Part shown: positions 1 through 9,422 of the stretch, in pieces | Position numbering within the stretch: position 1 is the stretch's first letter | How the letters are laid out: the number at the start of each line of letters is the position of its first letter | Source of the DNA: Stereum hirsutum FP-91666 SS1 | Lineage: Eukaryota > Basidiomycota > Agaricomycetes > Russulales > Stereaceae | Length of the DNA stretch: 26,362 nt | Assembly: GCF_000264905.1 (NCBI RefSeq) | Contig: NW_006763152.1 | Span: forward strand, 292,295 to 318,656 | Direction of reading: 5' to 3' | Position numbers and translations under genes: made by a program | Notes under the pieces: generated by a model | What the model saw: the letters and a program-made list of their open reading frames with translations, nothing else | Databases searched by the model: none | What the model was told of the DNA's origin: nothing

Positions 1-136
1 CGTACCCGCCGCATCCTGTAGCTTGCATCTGACCCTCGGAGCACTGGGCCGCTTTGAGTTGTCAGGCAGTTGATTCGACTCAATAATCAAGCCAGAGGCG
101 GTTTGCAGGGGAGGAACAACGCGAGAGGAAGAGTCA

Positions 137-222
137 GGTTGGAGGGGAGTGGGTTGGAGGACAGTGGGTTGGAGGGGAGTGGGCGGGAGGGGAGGTTGGA
201 GGGGAGTGGGCGGAGGCTCGGG
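137..222. repeat. G-rich imperfect tandem repeat (minisatellite)
   Basis: A unit close to GGTTGGAGGGGAGTGG recurs about four to five times, with substitutions and insertions. The strand is almost pure purine and has many runs of three or four G, so it could form G-quadruplexes (inference). The long open frames across it on both strands are explained by the repeat and are not called as genes. Confidence 0.7.
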
Positions 223-734
223 AGGCATGGAGGCAGGCAGATAAGAGAATGTGAGGCCTCAAGGAAAAAGGGGAGAGCGAAGAGAGAAAGCTCGTCGGAC
301 GAGATGGATGGAGCAACGCAGACGACTAACCCAAACAGGTCAACCAAAAAGCCAAACAATAATTTGAAAAACAGCATGACATTTACACCGCCGTCGAGGG
401 CGGACGGTTTAGCCGACCCGTTACCGACACACCAGAGGGACACCGAACATAGGTGCAGTGCAGGACGGGCAGGACGATGGGGAAGATAGATGAAGGAGAA
501 GAGCGAGCAAGATCCCTAAACAGCAACGGGGAAGTCTCATATGTGATCGTAGGCGCTTCAGGCGATATGGAAGATCGCCAACAGATCATAATGCCATGTG
601 TTATGCCATCTAGGAACGGATCGGCGAGTGAACATGAGATATCGCATGGAGGCTGGCCCATGACGCAGGCCAAGGATATGTCATAAGTAAAGATGGGTCG
701 GGCGATATGGCATATTGTGCCTGACATGACCCGG
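223..734. other. Gene-free stretch
   Basis: No protein family, RNA gene or splice-linked exon chain is recognisable here. From about 540 onward the sequence repeats short CATATG-like and GCGATATGG words (for example near 562 and 701). This leads into the dyad-rich segment annotated next. Confidence 0.4.
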
Positions 735-815
735 GCATATGGACAGTCCCGCGCGGGACAAAGCATATGACATATTAATAGTCCTATTAGTAATACTAGT
801 CACATGATACTAGTA
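735..815. repeat. Nested dyad-symmetry cluster
   Basis: GTCCCGCGCGGGAC at 746-759 is a perfect 14-bp palindrome. It is flanked almost symmetrically by GCATATG at 735-741 and 763-769. Immediately downstream come ATTAAT and two ACTAGT palindromes separated by CACATGAT. The segment has no open frame of note. Binding sites or remnants of a palindromic element are possible, but nothing here decides. Confidence 0.45.
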
Positions 816-1033
816 ATAGGGTAGTTCTGGGGAATCTCTTCCCCTTATCAAAAGGAGCATTTTTACAAGACAGATAAGAAAACGAGGGCGAAATGGCTCG
901 CCTATATCGGGTTCTCCCCGGACTGTTCGCTTTATGCGGTGATTAAGTGAACAGCACCATAAGTCGTACGGGTGGTAAAGTTGCGCAAGCTTAACCGTCT
1001 CAATCAGACTAACGCGAGAGAGAAGTAAGAGAT

Positions 1034-1069
1034 GTTACTTTCCCCAAGTGTGGGAAAAGTAGAAGTAAC
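1034..1069. repeat. Imperfect inverted repeat (hairpin)
   Basis: GTTACTTTCCCCA at 1034-1046 is matched by a reverse-complement arm (TGGGAAAAGTAGAAGTAAC) at 1051-1069, with a small internal bulge. A further AGTAA copy lies just upstream. No transcript or element boundary can be tied to it. Confidence 0.4.
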
Positions 1070-1309
1070 AATCGTTAATTTTTTTGGCGGGGCAAAGTTA
1101 GCTGAAAAATAACTTTATTCAGACTCAATGATGACTGTGAATACGCTCCGATCAAATTATCATACCCATAACCCCGATTGCTGTCCATTTTTTTACCTTG
1201 TCTCACTGATCCTACTCCCGATGTCATGTCGATATAACCTTCCCCTGCTTCATCCACCTCCGACTCTCGTCCATCGATCGCGGAGCTAAGCGCCACCGAT
1301 ATCGACTTC

Positions 1310-1378
1310 GACACAGTCTCTTCGCTTGCCTCTCGCTTCGCTTGCCTCTGACACAGTCTCTTCGCTTGCCTCTCGCTC
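1310..1378. repeat. Short direct duplication, period 40 bp
   Basis: A CT-rich word starting GACACAGTCTCTTCGCTTGC occurs at 1310 and again at 1350, almost identical over about 28 bp. A third partial copy (TCGCTTGCCTCT) lies between them. It lies in a region with no recognised gene. Confidence 0.6.
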
Positions 1379-1462
1379 TCACCTATCCCGCCTCTATTGT
1401 CAGTCATCCTGGGGTAGATTTCAACTAGACGGCAACACTCGATTATATGTCTTCCGTTTGTA

Positions 1463-1792
1463 TTGAATGTTCCCATTCCACTTCGGAAAGGTCTACGTCG
1501 ATATGTCCACCCAGTCTCTCCTAATCTCCGACTTGAGCCTGGGATGAACACCCCACCTCTCGAAGAACACCCTACTTCCATCCGTACTACCTCCTTCACC
1601 TCCAGCCCGCTTTGTTCTCCGTCCGTCTCTCCGTCCTCTCAGGCAATTCCCACGATCATCCGTACTTCCAAACAGACCAGGCCATGGTTGGAAGCAGACG
1701 GCTGGTTTAGCAGTCAGTACCATGAGATAGAAGAGATCATTGGAGAGGGGGAAGAATGTCCAGGAATACATAGCAGGGTGTGGCGATGGTGA
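1463..1792 (+). other. Possible coding remnant, Ser/Pro/Thr-rich, unidentified
   Basis: An open stretch of 109 codons reads as a Ser/Thr/Pro-rich segment followed by a more ordinary region (around RPWLEADGWFSSQYHEIEEI). It matches no family I know, and an opposite-strand frame of similar length overlaps it. No convincing splice partners were found upstream or downstream. It could be an exon of a decayed gene or chance. Confidence 0.15.
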
Positions 1793-3020
1793 TATTGAAG
1801 GCTCGAGCTTGCCGTGCTCTGGGGCTTGTGGCCAGGTAGAAGTTTTTGACCCCTGTCATCCTTGTCGTCGTCTACTGATCACCATTACCAGTACAATCGG
1901 CACTACTGCTACTCCAAACCAATGACGGTATTCCCATGTCTTAAACTTGAGGATATGTCCACATACGTATTCCGTATCCGTGCTGTTACACACAATGAGT
2001 TGGAATGAGCTGTTATCACTCGACGCTCCGTAAAATCAACAATTGGTATTTTGTGTCTCAACTGTGACTTAATCATGCACAGCGCTCATCATACGCCACT
2101 TTCAACTTAGGCCTACAATCGAGTCCGTGATGACCTGATATCATCCTACTCTCAAATTGGCAACCGATTGCGATACCATTTGTCTACCTACGACACGCTC
2201 AACTCCAGAGGATCCTCCGCGCTGGGTTCTGTTCTGACACGTATATTATTGAATCTGTCGAGGTTCACATGCTCGTTATTTGCTCGTTATTCAATGGCCT
2301 ATTGCGCCCATGTAAAATCCTGTACGGAGACTTCATGATCATCGACGACAATTCCTCCATTCCTCGCGAGATCGTTCGCTCTATTGAAATGGCAGCGGTC
2401 TTCGGTCTCAGGGATACTTAGACATCATTCCAAGGGGCTCTCATTTCACAGTTTGGTGCAGCGAATTTCCTTCACAGGGCGGCTTGCTAGTACCTGAGCT
2501 GCGGAGTTATGAAGTTCTTTTTTTTTTTGGAAATTTTCACAGTTCTCGGGACAACTGGATATGCCATGTATGGATCTGGCATGAGCATTGCCAGCGCAAG
2601 TTATTAGCATTTATTGAGACAGTAGTATGGGAACTGACTCTATATGAATCCCTCCTGCCATTTCTGTCATGTGCGCAATGTACTGCGATAACAGCCCGCA
2701 CTACCTTGCGCCATCCTCCATGCGTGGATCAATATTGGAAACTCATACCGTCTCTTTGGTATATACAGAGCATGGCATATATAGAGCTCGTCGCATGACG
2801 TGCCTTGAATGTTGCCGAATTTATGATTATTACCATTATTGGATCTATCACCCTGTATCTTCTTTCTTATCGACTAAATCGTCCTCAACTACTTCACAAT
2901 CATCGATGTTTAAATGCTCCCTCGTTAAAAATAACCCTCTATACTCCACCAAGCTCGGATCTTGACAAAGACGTAACGGTTATCTTCCACATCGTGGGTC
3001 TAATACAATACCGCAGCGCA
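1793..3020. other. Gene-free stretch upstream of the caspase gene
   Basis: No recognisable protein or RNA gene. The stretch holds a GCTCGTTATT direct repeat near 2270-2290, a T-run at about 2518-2529, and short open frames without family resemblance. One frame near 2823-2870 would encode a hydrophobic helix, but it lacks a good start and leads into the promoter of the next gene. Confidence 0.4.
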
Positions 3021-3026
3021 TATAAA
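3021..3026 (+). promoter_or_regulatory. TATA box for the caspase-domain gene
   Basis: TATAAA lies 107 bp before the proposed start codon at 3133. This spacing leaves room for a start site near 3050 and a leader of about 80 nt, and it supports the upstream start rather than the ATG at 3365. Confidence 0.45.
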
Positions 3027-3132
3027 ACCTGGCCTATGTACGTTTACATCTCATCAGAACTTTTCTTCAAATCCCCAGTAACCAAGCTGTAGCTGCCTAC
3101 CCGCTTCATACATTGAATATCTTTGTTCAAAA

Positions 3133-6017
3133 ATGTCGCTTATGTCTCAATCTGGAACCGACATCCCTGAAGAGTGCACATGCGACGAAGAAGCAATTTC
3201 GTGAGATATCTGCGTTCACTCTCTTATTATATATGTTTGTCTTACATTTGTGGCATAGTGCGTATAGCACGTCTCCTGGACCTCAAGCGTGAGCTCGCTC
3301 CCACATTTTATGAATCGGAATTCACCTAGGTATAATTGCTTCAAGTCCAAAAGTATTCGCAAACATGTTTGCTCTCATCATTGGGGTCCATACGTACCAG
3401 AACCCAAGCGGCAGCATCAAACCGTTACCCGGAGCTTGCGCGGATGTTAGGAAGATGAAGGCGTTCTTGCTCAGCATGAATGTTCCAGAAGCACGCATCA
3501 AGATGCTACGCAATAGGGAAGCAACCCACGACAGTATCATAAAAGAGCTCTATCATGTAGCCAATAACCGAGGCATCGAATACAATAACCCTATCCTCAT
3601 TTACTTCGCAGGCCACGGAACAAGAGTGCCAGCTGGAGAGGAGTCATCAAAGGTCATGATAGAGATGTTGTGTCCGTATGACTTCCTGTCGAGGAACGGA
3701 GAAACACGTGGGATTCTAGACATCGTTCTTGCCGAACACTTGAACAGTATTTCCAAGGCTAAAGGGAATAATATCGTTTGTGCTTCCACTTTCACCTACT
3801 GGCTTCCGGGTTCTGAAAGACTCTCGTTATTAGACTGTCGTTCTGGACTGTTGCCATTCTGGATCGGGAACACGAAAGGTCCCGGGCGGAGACCAGGAGA
3901 AATTGACCATGCGCAGTGTGGAGTTTGCTCCAGATTGGAAGAATACCTCTATGGCCCATTTCACCGCTGGTACCCGCGCCACTCAGAAGGCAAGTGTCAG
4001 TGGAAAACATACAAAATTAGCCGAGGACACACTTCTCGGGACGTTTTCACATGTCTTATTGGCAGCCTGCAGTGCGCAGCAGTCCAGCAGCGAGGCCATC
4101 GCAGGTGGGAAATTCACAACGGAGTTGCTCAGAGCTCTTCAACGCCTTGATACGGACCAGCTCACGTACAGGAGGCTCATCGAAGACCTTCCAGATATTC
4201 CTGAGTAAGATTTCAATTTGCGTTATGATAAAACTAGTGACGTGTAGACGCTGATAAGTCCCAACTTGTATAGTCAGCACCCGCAGTGCGAAGGCTTTAA
4301 CAGGGATAGGAATATATTCACCACCATAACTCCCAATCCCGAAGACGACTTCTACAAGCTCACGCTGATCCCGGATACGTGTCAGTTCACCTTCGATGAC
4401 GATGACGTACGGGAGGACGATAAATATGCCATTCATGGTGACCACGACGAATCCGCCGAGCGTCCGTTCATTTGCAAGGCCACTGTCGAGTCTGTGGTCA
4501 TTTCTACCGCGGTCAACTCTACCGCAGTGATGATTGTAGACGATCCCGGCGTCATCCACAAGAAATCGAACCCATTATATGCGTATCCCGTCAATGTTGG
4601 GTAAGCACGCTGATCGGCATTTTATTTGTTACTTTAGATAACACCTCCATATCTTCCCCAGATCAATCTCTCAGAAACCATCTGGCAGTGGTTATGCGTT
4701 AACGCGAACCACGACATATCAGCTATCCGCTGGAGAAGCGTACGGAATCTATGTGGGGGCCGAATTTGACGTCCATACGGCTCGGAGTCGCGATACAAGC
4801 TCAATACTTGGAAAATTCGTCGTCCAATCCACGACCAACTACAAAGCCAAACTCATCTATACATGGTCCCATGATTCCACCCCTGGCACCCCGCCGGAAG
4901 CGTGGGGGAGACAGACTCAAGTAGGCCCTGGCCACGACTTTCATCTGGGCATTCCAGCCGAGCTCTCGTACATCGCAAAGGTTGTACAGAGCATGCGCCT
5001 TGGACAATACAAAAACATCCTCGCCAACATTCATACTCCTCCAGGAGACCAGGATATGCTGACACTGGTCAAGAATCATGACAACATGATTGCATTCGAG
5101 CACCACGAAAATCCAGGCCCAGAGGACAAGACGATGCGCCTTCTTAACCCAGTTTGCTTCGAGCTCGAGAAGACTGCAAGGCGCGTTGTTAATGCCGACT
5201 CCGACCTCGTTGTCGGTGCCGATTCCGACACCGTTGTCAATCCCGACTTCATCATCGTAATATCCGGCGCCGCCGACTTCTTTACGTATCTCCGTCGACA
5301 ACCCCCTTCCAGCTATTTCTTTGAAAAGGGAAAGGAGCGTGTCTTCTTGGAGTGCTATGAACTACAGGGAGACTGCAAAATGATACCAAAGGACGATAAG
5401 AACGACCTCATTGGAGAGAAGTGTAGGCTGGGTTTGGATGACGATGGGAAAAAGAGAGCGTATGGGTTCAAGATCGTCAACAAGGACACTAGACCTCTTT
5501 ATGCGGCTCTGTTCTATTTTGATATGCTCGACCTCAGCATAAGTACGTCGGTAATTTCCTATTGAGAAACAAAACTAATCTTTTCTGATTGTGGTCGCAC
5601 TAATTCTACTTCCCCACAGGATCTTACCATCAACCAGGCGCAGCCAGAGATGGACATGTCGACCATTGTGTGCTCGCTCAAGACTCGCTTACAATCGGTT
5701 ATGCACAGGGTGGCAGTGGAGATCCACGAGGGTACCGCGTACGACAGGGTCAAAAGGTGGAAGTGGGGTATTTGAAACTATTTGTTTCGACCCAGTGGGT
5801 AGATTATTCAGGGATTGCGCAGACATCACCGTTCAATGGTGGGAGGCGCGGGGATTATCAATACACACCAGATAATTCCCCGTGGGACTCACTTGTTGTG
5901 CCAGTGGTGCTGAAACGCGTATTGCGAAGTGTAAAGGTGAGCCTTTGGAGACTGCTTACTTAGATTGCGGGCTAATTATATTATTCTGGACCTGCATGTC
6001 TTATCCTACAGACGTGA
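3133..6017 (+). CDS. Caspase-domain (peptidase C14) protein
   Basis: Proposed exons: 3133-3200, 3268-3288, 3346-3775, 3834-4204, 4274-4600, 4662-5542, 5620-5936 and 6012-6017, giving 806 residues. Introns are 57-77 nt and every junction keeps frame. The N-terminal half is a caspase-hemoglobinase fold: FALIIGVHTYQ opens strand 1, the catalytic His is in YFAGHGTR (about residue 120), and the catalytic Cys is in LDCCHSGSGTR (about 180). The Cys motif appears only after removing intron 3776-3833. A conserved module follows, starting near PQCEGFNRDRNIF and ending around SLTIGYAQGG..VGYLKLFVST, which I recall from Agaricomycete caspase-like proteins but which has no known role. The family includes cysteine peptidases linked to cell death and stress; the actual substrate is unknown. 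The first two exons are inferred from phase and splice sites. The alternative start is the ATG at 3365 (770 residues). The second exon could also begin at 3259, adding three residues. Confidence 0.85.
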
Positions 6018-6379
6018 CCATGTAGTGCCCACACTGGTGTACTACGAATCTCGACTCGTTTGTGGAATCCGTAATGAAGAAGTCTCTTGATGATCTTATG
6101 CTTACGCCACTTCCAAGTTTAAACTACCCCATTACAGTATGATCCGTTGTGGACTCCGAAGCTGGAGGAGTGTGGCGAAAGCGAAAGGGAACTGTCATGT
6201 TCGTTTTCTCTAATCCTTCGAGTGGCACTCTGTAGACCGTCATCCCTCGAGGTAGGCCGAGGTTTGTTGTTTGATGTTTGGGCACCAGCCTGCGTTGAGG
6301 GCTGTTGAGGGCGTGAGGTGCCAGCGGACCATGCCTGTTTGATATAAGTACGTCTTGTCGTCACTCAGTACGTACCTAC
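6018..6379. other. Gene-free stretch downstream of the caspase gene
   Basis: The presumed 3' untranslated region and spacer. Nothing recognisable on either strand until the inverted-repeat element begins. Confidence 0.5.
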
Positions 6380-6650
6380 TACTGTACTTTTTCGACCAAA
6401 GGTTCGTCACGCGTTATCCGCGTTGATGAACCGAACAAAATACTGCGTGACCTCACGCATAACGCAGGGTGAGCGAACAGTGACCTCGGCAGGCGCTTGC
6501 GCAAAATAATCATTTTCGCAAGCGCCTACGTTGTTTTCTGAACTATTTACGGGTCCCGTCACGCTCACGCACGGCTTCTGAACCGTGACCCGGGCGAAAC
6601 TGATGGGTGACGTAAATTCTTGATGAACCTTTGGTCGAAAAAGTACAGTA
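6380..6650. mobile_element. MITE-like element with perfect 26-bp terminal inverted repeats
   Basis: The 26 bases at 6380-6405 (TACTGTACTTTTTCGACC...) are the exact reverse complement of 6625-6650 (...GGTCGAAAAAGTACAGTA). If the outermost TA is a target duplication, the element is 267 bp with 24-bp repeats starting CTGTAC, as expected for a non-autonomous Tc1/mariner-type element. It has no transposase frame. The inside is rich in GTGAC/GTCAC words in both orientations and has a strong central hairpin, so much of it is foldback-like. Perfect terminal repeats suggest recent insertion (inference). Confidence 0.8.
6491..6527. repeat. Central hairpin of the MITE-like element
   Basis: AGGCGCTTGCG at 6491-6501 pairs exactly with CGCAAGCGCCT at 6517-6527. 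Pairing continues inward through an AAAAT/ATTTT match with one bulged base. It sits close to the element midpoint (about 6515). Confidence 0.7.
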
Positions 6651-6795
6651 AGTTCTGTCGTGGATCCGCCCAATGTCTATGTTCAATGGTCAGAAGGAGT
6701 ACTTACTATGGAGGGGTATAAATGGTAGTGAGCAGGATGTTGTTGGGATGTCAAGGTCGGATCTCGATGAGGGTAAGTATCGACTCAGGCAAAAG

Positions 6796-6821
6796 AAAAA
6801 AAAAAAAAAAAAAAAAAAAAA
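6796..6821. repeat. Poly(A) homopolymer, 26 A
   Basis: An uninterrupted run of 26 A, preceded by AAAAG, lies 54 bp before the tRNA. It could be the tail of an old retroposed transcript on the plus strand, a slipped homopolymer or an assembly artefact. No target-site duplication could be paired with it. Confidence 0.6.
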
Positions 6822-6875
6822 GGACGAAAGACGCATTCAGACCCTATACAAATACCGTCGGCGACCCCCGTTATC

Positions 6876-6948
6876 GCCGTGATAGCTCAGCTGGGAGAGC
6901 AACAGACTGAAGTTCTGGAGGTTGCCTGTTCAATCCAGGCTCATGGTA
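6876..6948 (+). tRNA. tRNA-Phe (anticodon GAA), no intron
   Basis: It folds into a canonical 73-nt cloverleaf: 7-bp acceptor stem GCCGTGA/TCATGGT (with G-T pairs at 1-72 and 4-69), D arm GCTC..GAGC, anticodon loop CTGAAGT, variable loop AGGTT, T arm GCCTG-TTCAATC-CAGGC and discriminator A. Box A (TAGCTCAGCTGG) and box B (TGTTCAATCCA) are present. The top of the anticodon stem (27-43) is an A-G mismatch. A TTTT at 6958 can end pol III transcription. Confidence 0.93.
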
Positions 6949-6957
6949 TGTCATGTG

Positions 6958-6961
6958 TTTT
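6958..6961 (+). terminator. RNA polymerase III terminator (TTTT)
   Basis: Four T residues ten bases after the end of tRNA-Phe, the usual pol III stop. Confidence 0.6.
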
Positions 6962-7240
6962 CTCGAGAACTCCAGTGTTCCATACCTAGTGGATGTCTGT
7001 ATAGTTTTGCTCCCTGACAATTTCTTCACTTTTCACTAGTCGAAGGTACTTGCAGCGGTTGGCGCCGCCATGCAGATAGACATGTTAGCCATTGTATGCA
7101 GAGAACTTCTAATAGTACACGTCATCGTCCTTGGCCCTCCATTCTTCTCTGGATGCAGATGGGCCAGGTTCCGTCTAATGAATTCATCTACTCATCTAAG
7201 TACAGCTTCGATCCCGGAGTCTTCCCATGCTGTAGATCTG

Positions 7241-8730
7241 TTATGAAGCGACGTCGGGTTGAGGAGCGACGCTCTCCAACAGTCCCACCAGGGAACGGCA
7301 ACATTCTTCTACTATGTCTCCCATGTCGCGGCCTAGTGGTTCGATGAGCTGTAGACCCGGCATGATGGCTTTCCCGTGTTCCACGTCTCCGTTCTGTAGG
7401 GGTAAACCACATATCACCGATCATGATGTTAACAAAAACCACAATAAAAAAGGAGGTATTGTGGACGGTGTGAAAGGCTCGCAGGAGAGCGGTATGTCGA
7501 AGGCATGGGAGTAACGGAGTACGCACCTCGAATATCTTCTTATGGGCATCGACATAGGCTGGGTAAACCAATTCGTCGAAATAGCCAGGCGGGTCCTTCC
7601 AGAATGTGTTTTCTGTGGCAGCGGATTGATCTCCCCGTAATTCGATGTTGACGAGTTGGAATGGGTTCAGGGGAGCGGCGGAGAAAAAGAGAGATCGGTC
7701 AGGTCAGGGTTCGCTTCGCCAGGAAAGAAGAGTGAAAAGGGTGTGATAGAGATTTAGAGACATGATAAAAGAGGATATAATAAAAGAAATCTTGCAGAGA
7801 AAGCGAAGCAAGCATTCACCTGCGGTGTAGTACCCCGAACGGTTCTCTCTCCGTGTCTTCAGCGCAGCGTAAGGAACACGAAGGAAGAACTTTGCGTCTA
7901 ATGACGCAGCGACTTCCTGTCCACGTTACATCCGTCAACATCCCTGCAGGCTGGAAGCGTGAATGAGATAGAATTTACGTACGTCATCCCAGTAGAGCAG
8001 AAACCCATCCACCAAGCCCCACACGACCTTCTCTCCCACACCTTTGTCCCCACTGCTCTTTGCAACCTTCTCATGTAGCTCTGCAAACAATTTCTTCCAC
8101 TTCTGCCTCATCTCTCCGCTCACTTCGAACTGTTTCTGCTCATTGAGATGATCGTGGGACTTGTGGTCTGCGGGTACGGATGCTGTGAGTTTAACTGTGG
8201 CGAGGAAGGAGCGCAAGCGGGGATAGTCTATTGCGGTTGGTGCGGAGTCCCAGTCTTGGCCGAGAGTTGGGTGGATTGGAAGAGTTGAGGAGTGCTATCG
8301 GAGTATGTTGGTTCACGGCGCAAGACGAGAGAATCCTAAATGGGTGGCGCAATCTCTGGAGAGCGACGGAAAGACTAACTGGTGCAAAGTCCTGCGACAT
8401 CAGAATTGAAGAGCACAGTCTCAATCAGTTGAATTGACGCTCACAGACACATCTCGACAAAATTACTCACGTCCTGATGAATGATGAAGCTATCGGGCAA
8501 TATACTCCTGAGATGCTTCGCCAGCGTTGTCTTTCCCGAACAAGTCGCACCACTACGTTCCGGACCCCATCGACCCAGTAAGAATACAGCCTCAGGGTTG
8601 AAGATTTCTAGCATAAGTATATTTTAACTTACCCGAGCCCGACAAGGATAATGCGCGTGCGTTTGGCTTCGACAGATTGGGCCTCGGTGAGGGCTCCCTG
8701 CGTTGGAAGGGGAATGGGCGTAGATGTCAT
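7241..8730 (-). CDS. NRK1: Nicotinamide riboside kinase
   Basis: Exons on the minus strand, in transcript order: 8730-8633, 8552-8471, 8391-8380, 8294-7983, 7916-7820, 7612-7527 and 7393-7241. All phases agree and the product is 279 residues. The family phosphorylates nicotinamide riboside (and often nicotinic acid riboside) with ATP to give NMN for NAD+ salvage, in the cytosol. Evidence: P-loop GGATCSGKTT at residues 33-42; HQDDFAP at 58-64 with the paired acidic residues; VVWGLVDGFLLYWDD; the lid-like FLRVPYAALKTRRENRSGYY; and KDPPGYFDELVYPAYVDAH. Length fits the fungal family. Exon 3 is only 12 nt (DFAP), and the HQD/DFAP boundary splits the catalytic motif. The fifth intron is unusually long here (207 nt). 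The start is the ATG at 8730, about 26 residues before the first core strand. Confidence 0.92.
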
Positions 8731-9422
8731 GATAGCCCTGACCCTGGGATTACGTTGAGTAGGAGATATATTTGGCGGGTAGGTTAGAGGTCTAAGCCCT
8801 TGGTATGAATACAGATGGTCGTGTGCTTGTCGGTTGTCGAAGGAAGCGGAGATCGCGGTCGAGTCACTTGAACAAATACGAATAACTGTTCACAATATAT
8901 CTGTGTAACAAAACTTAGTTCGAGCGATATATGAAGAGATATAAGGGCTTACAGACGCGCTACCGTAGATGATGAGCTGTAACCGAAGAGCTTGTTCATA
9001 AGAACCAGGAGGAGGGAGCGAAGATCGATGATCGCCACAGCGCTTCAAAGCTGAGTATGTGCAGCTTATCTTATCTTATCCTATCTCCACGTGGGCGGCG
9101 CTTGTTGAGAAAAGCGCCGCGTTCGAATAGGTTCGAATCTTGCCAACGACTGTCACCTCCTTTCGAGCAGGCATCTCATAAATTCTGGGCACAACTACAT
9201 TGGCAGACGTCCACACTAGGATTTGATTTCTCGATATGTGTCTATTTGTTTTTTTGCTTTGATTTATCCAACAGGAACTTCGTTTAATCCTGCTCAAGTT
9301 GTGGCCCGCCAGCTTGAACATACATCTGACTCGTCGTCGACATGCATATGTTGTGTAGGCAGCGCGAGCCTGAGGACTGTATTCTTCAGCCTACCGACAG
9401 CTCCAGTCTTATCGTCTCTACG
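8731..9422. other. Divergent intergenic (promoter) region
   Basis: It separates the minus-strand kinase gene from the plus-strand phosphotransferase gene. No clear TATA box was identified for either direction. A tRNA T-arm-like GGTTCGAATC near 9130 has no accompanying box A. A CTTATCTTATCTTATCC micro-repeat lies near 9062-9078. Confidence 0.4.

Noticed and set aside
87..443. A 118-codon minus-strand frame with PLPSN repeats
   Set aside because: The repeats are just the translation of the G-rich minisatellite. There is no second line of support.
2823..3092. A possible fourth small membrane protein (helix FMIITIIGSITLYLLSYRL followed by ITLYTPPSSDL)
   Set aside because: The juxtamembrane motif is absent apart from a few residues, and the frame runs through the caspase gene's TATA box and leader.
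9128..9145. A T-arm-like GGTTCGAATC that might mark a tRNA
   Set aside because: The flanking bases do not pair as a T stem and there is no box A or cloverleaf on either strand.
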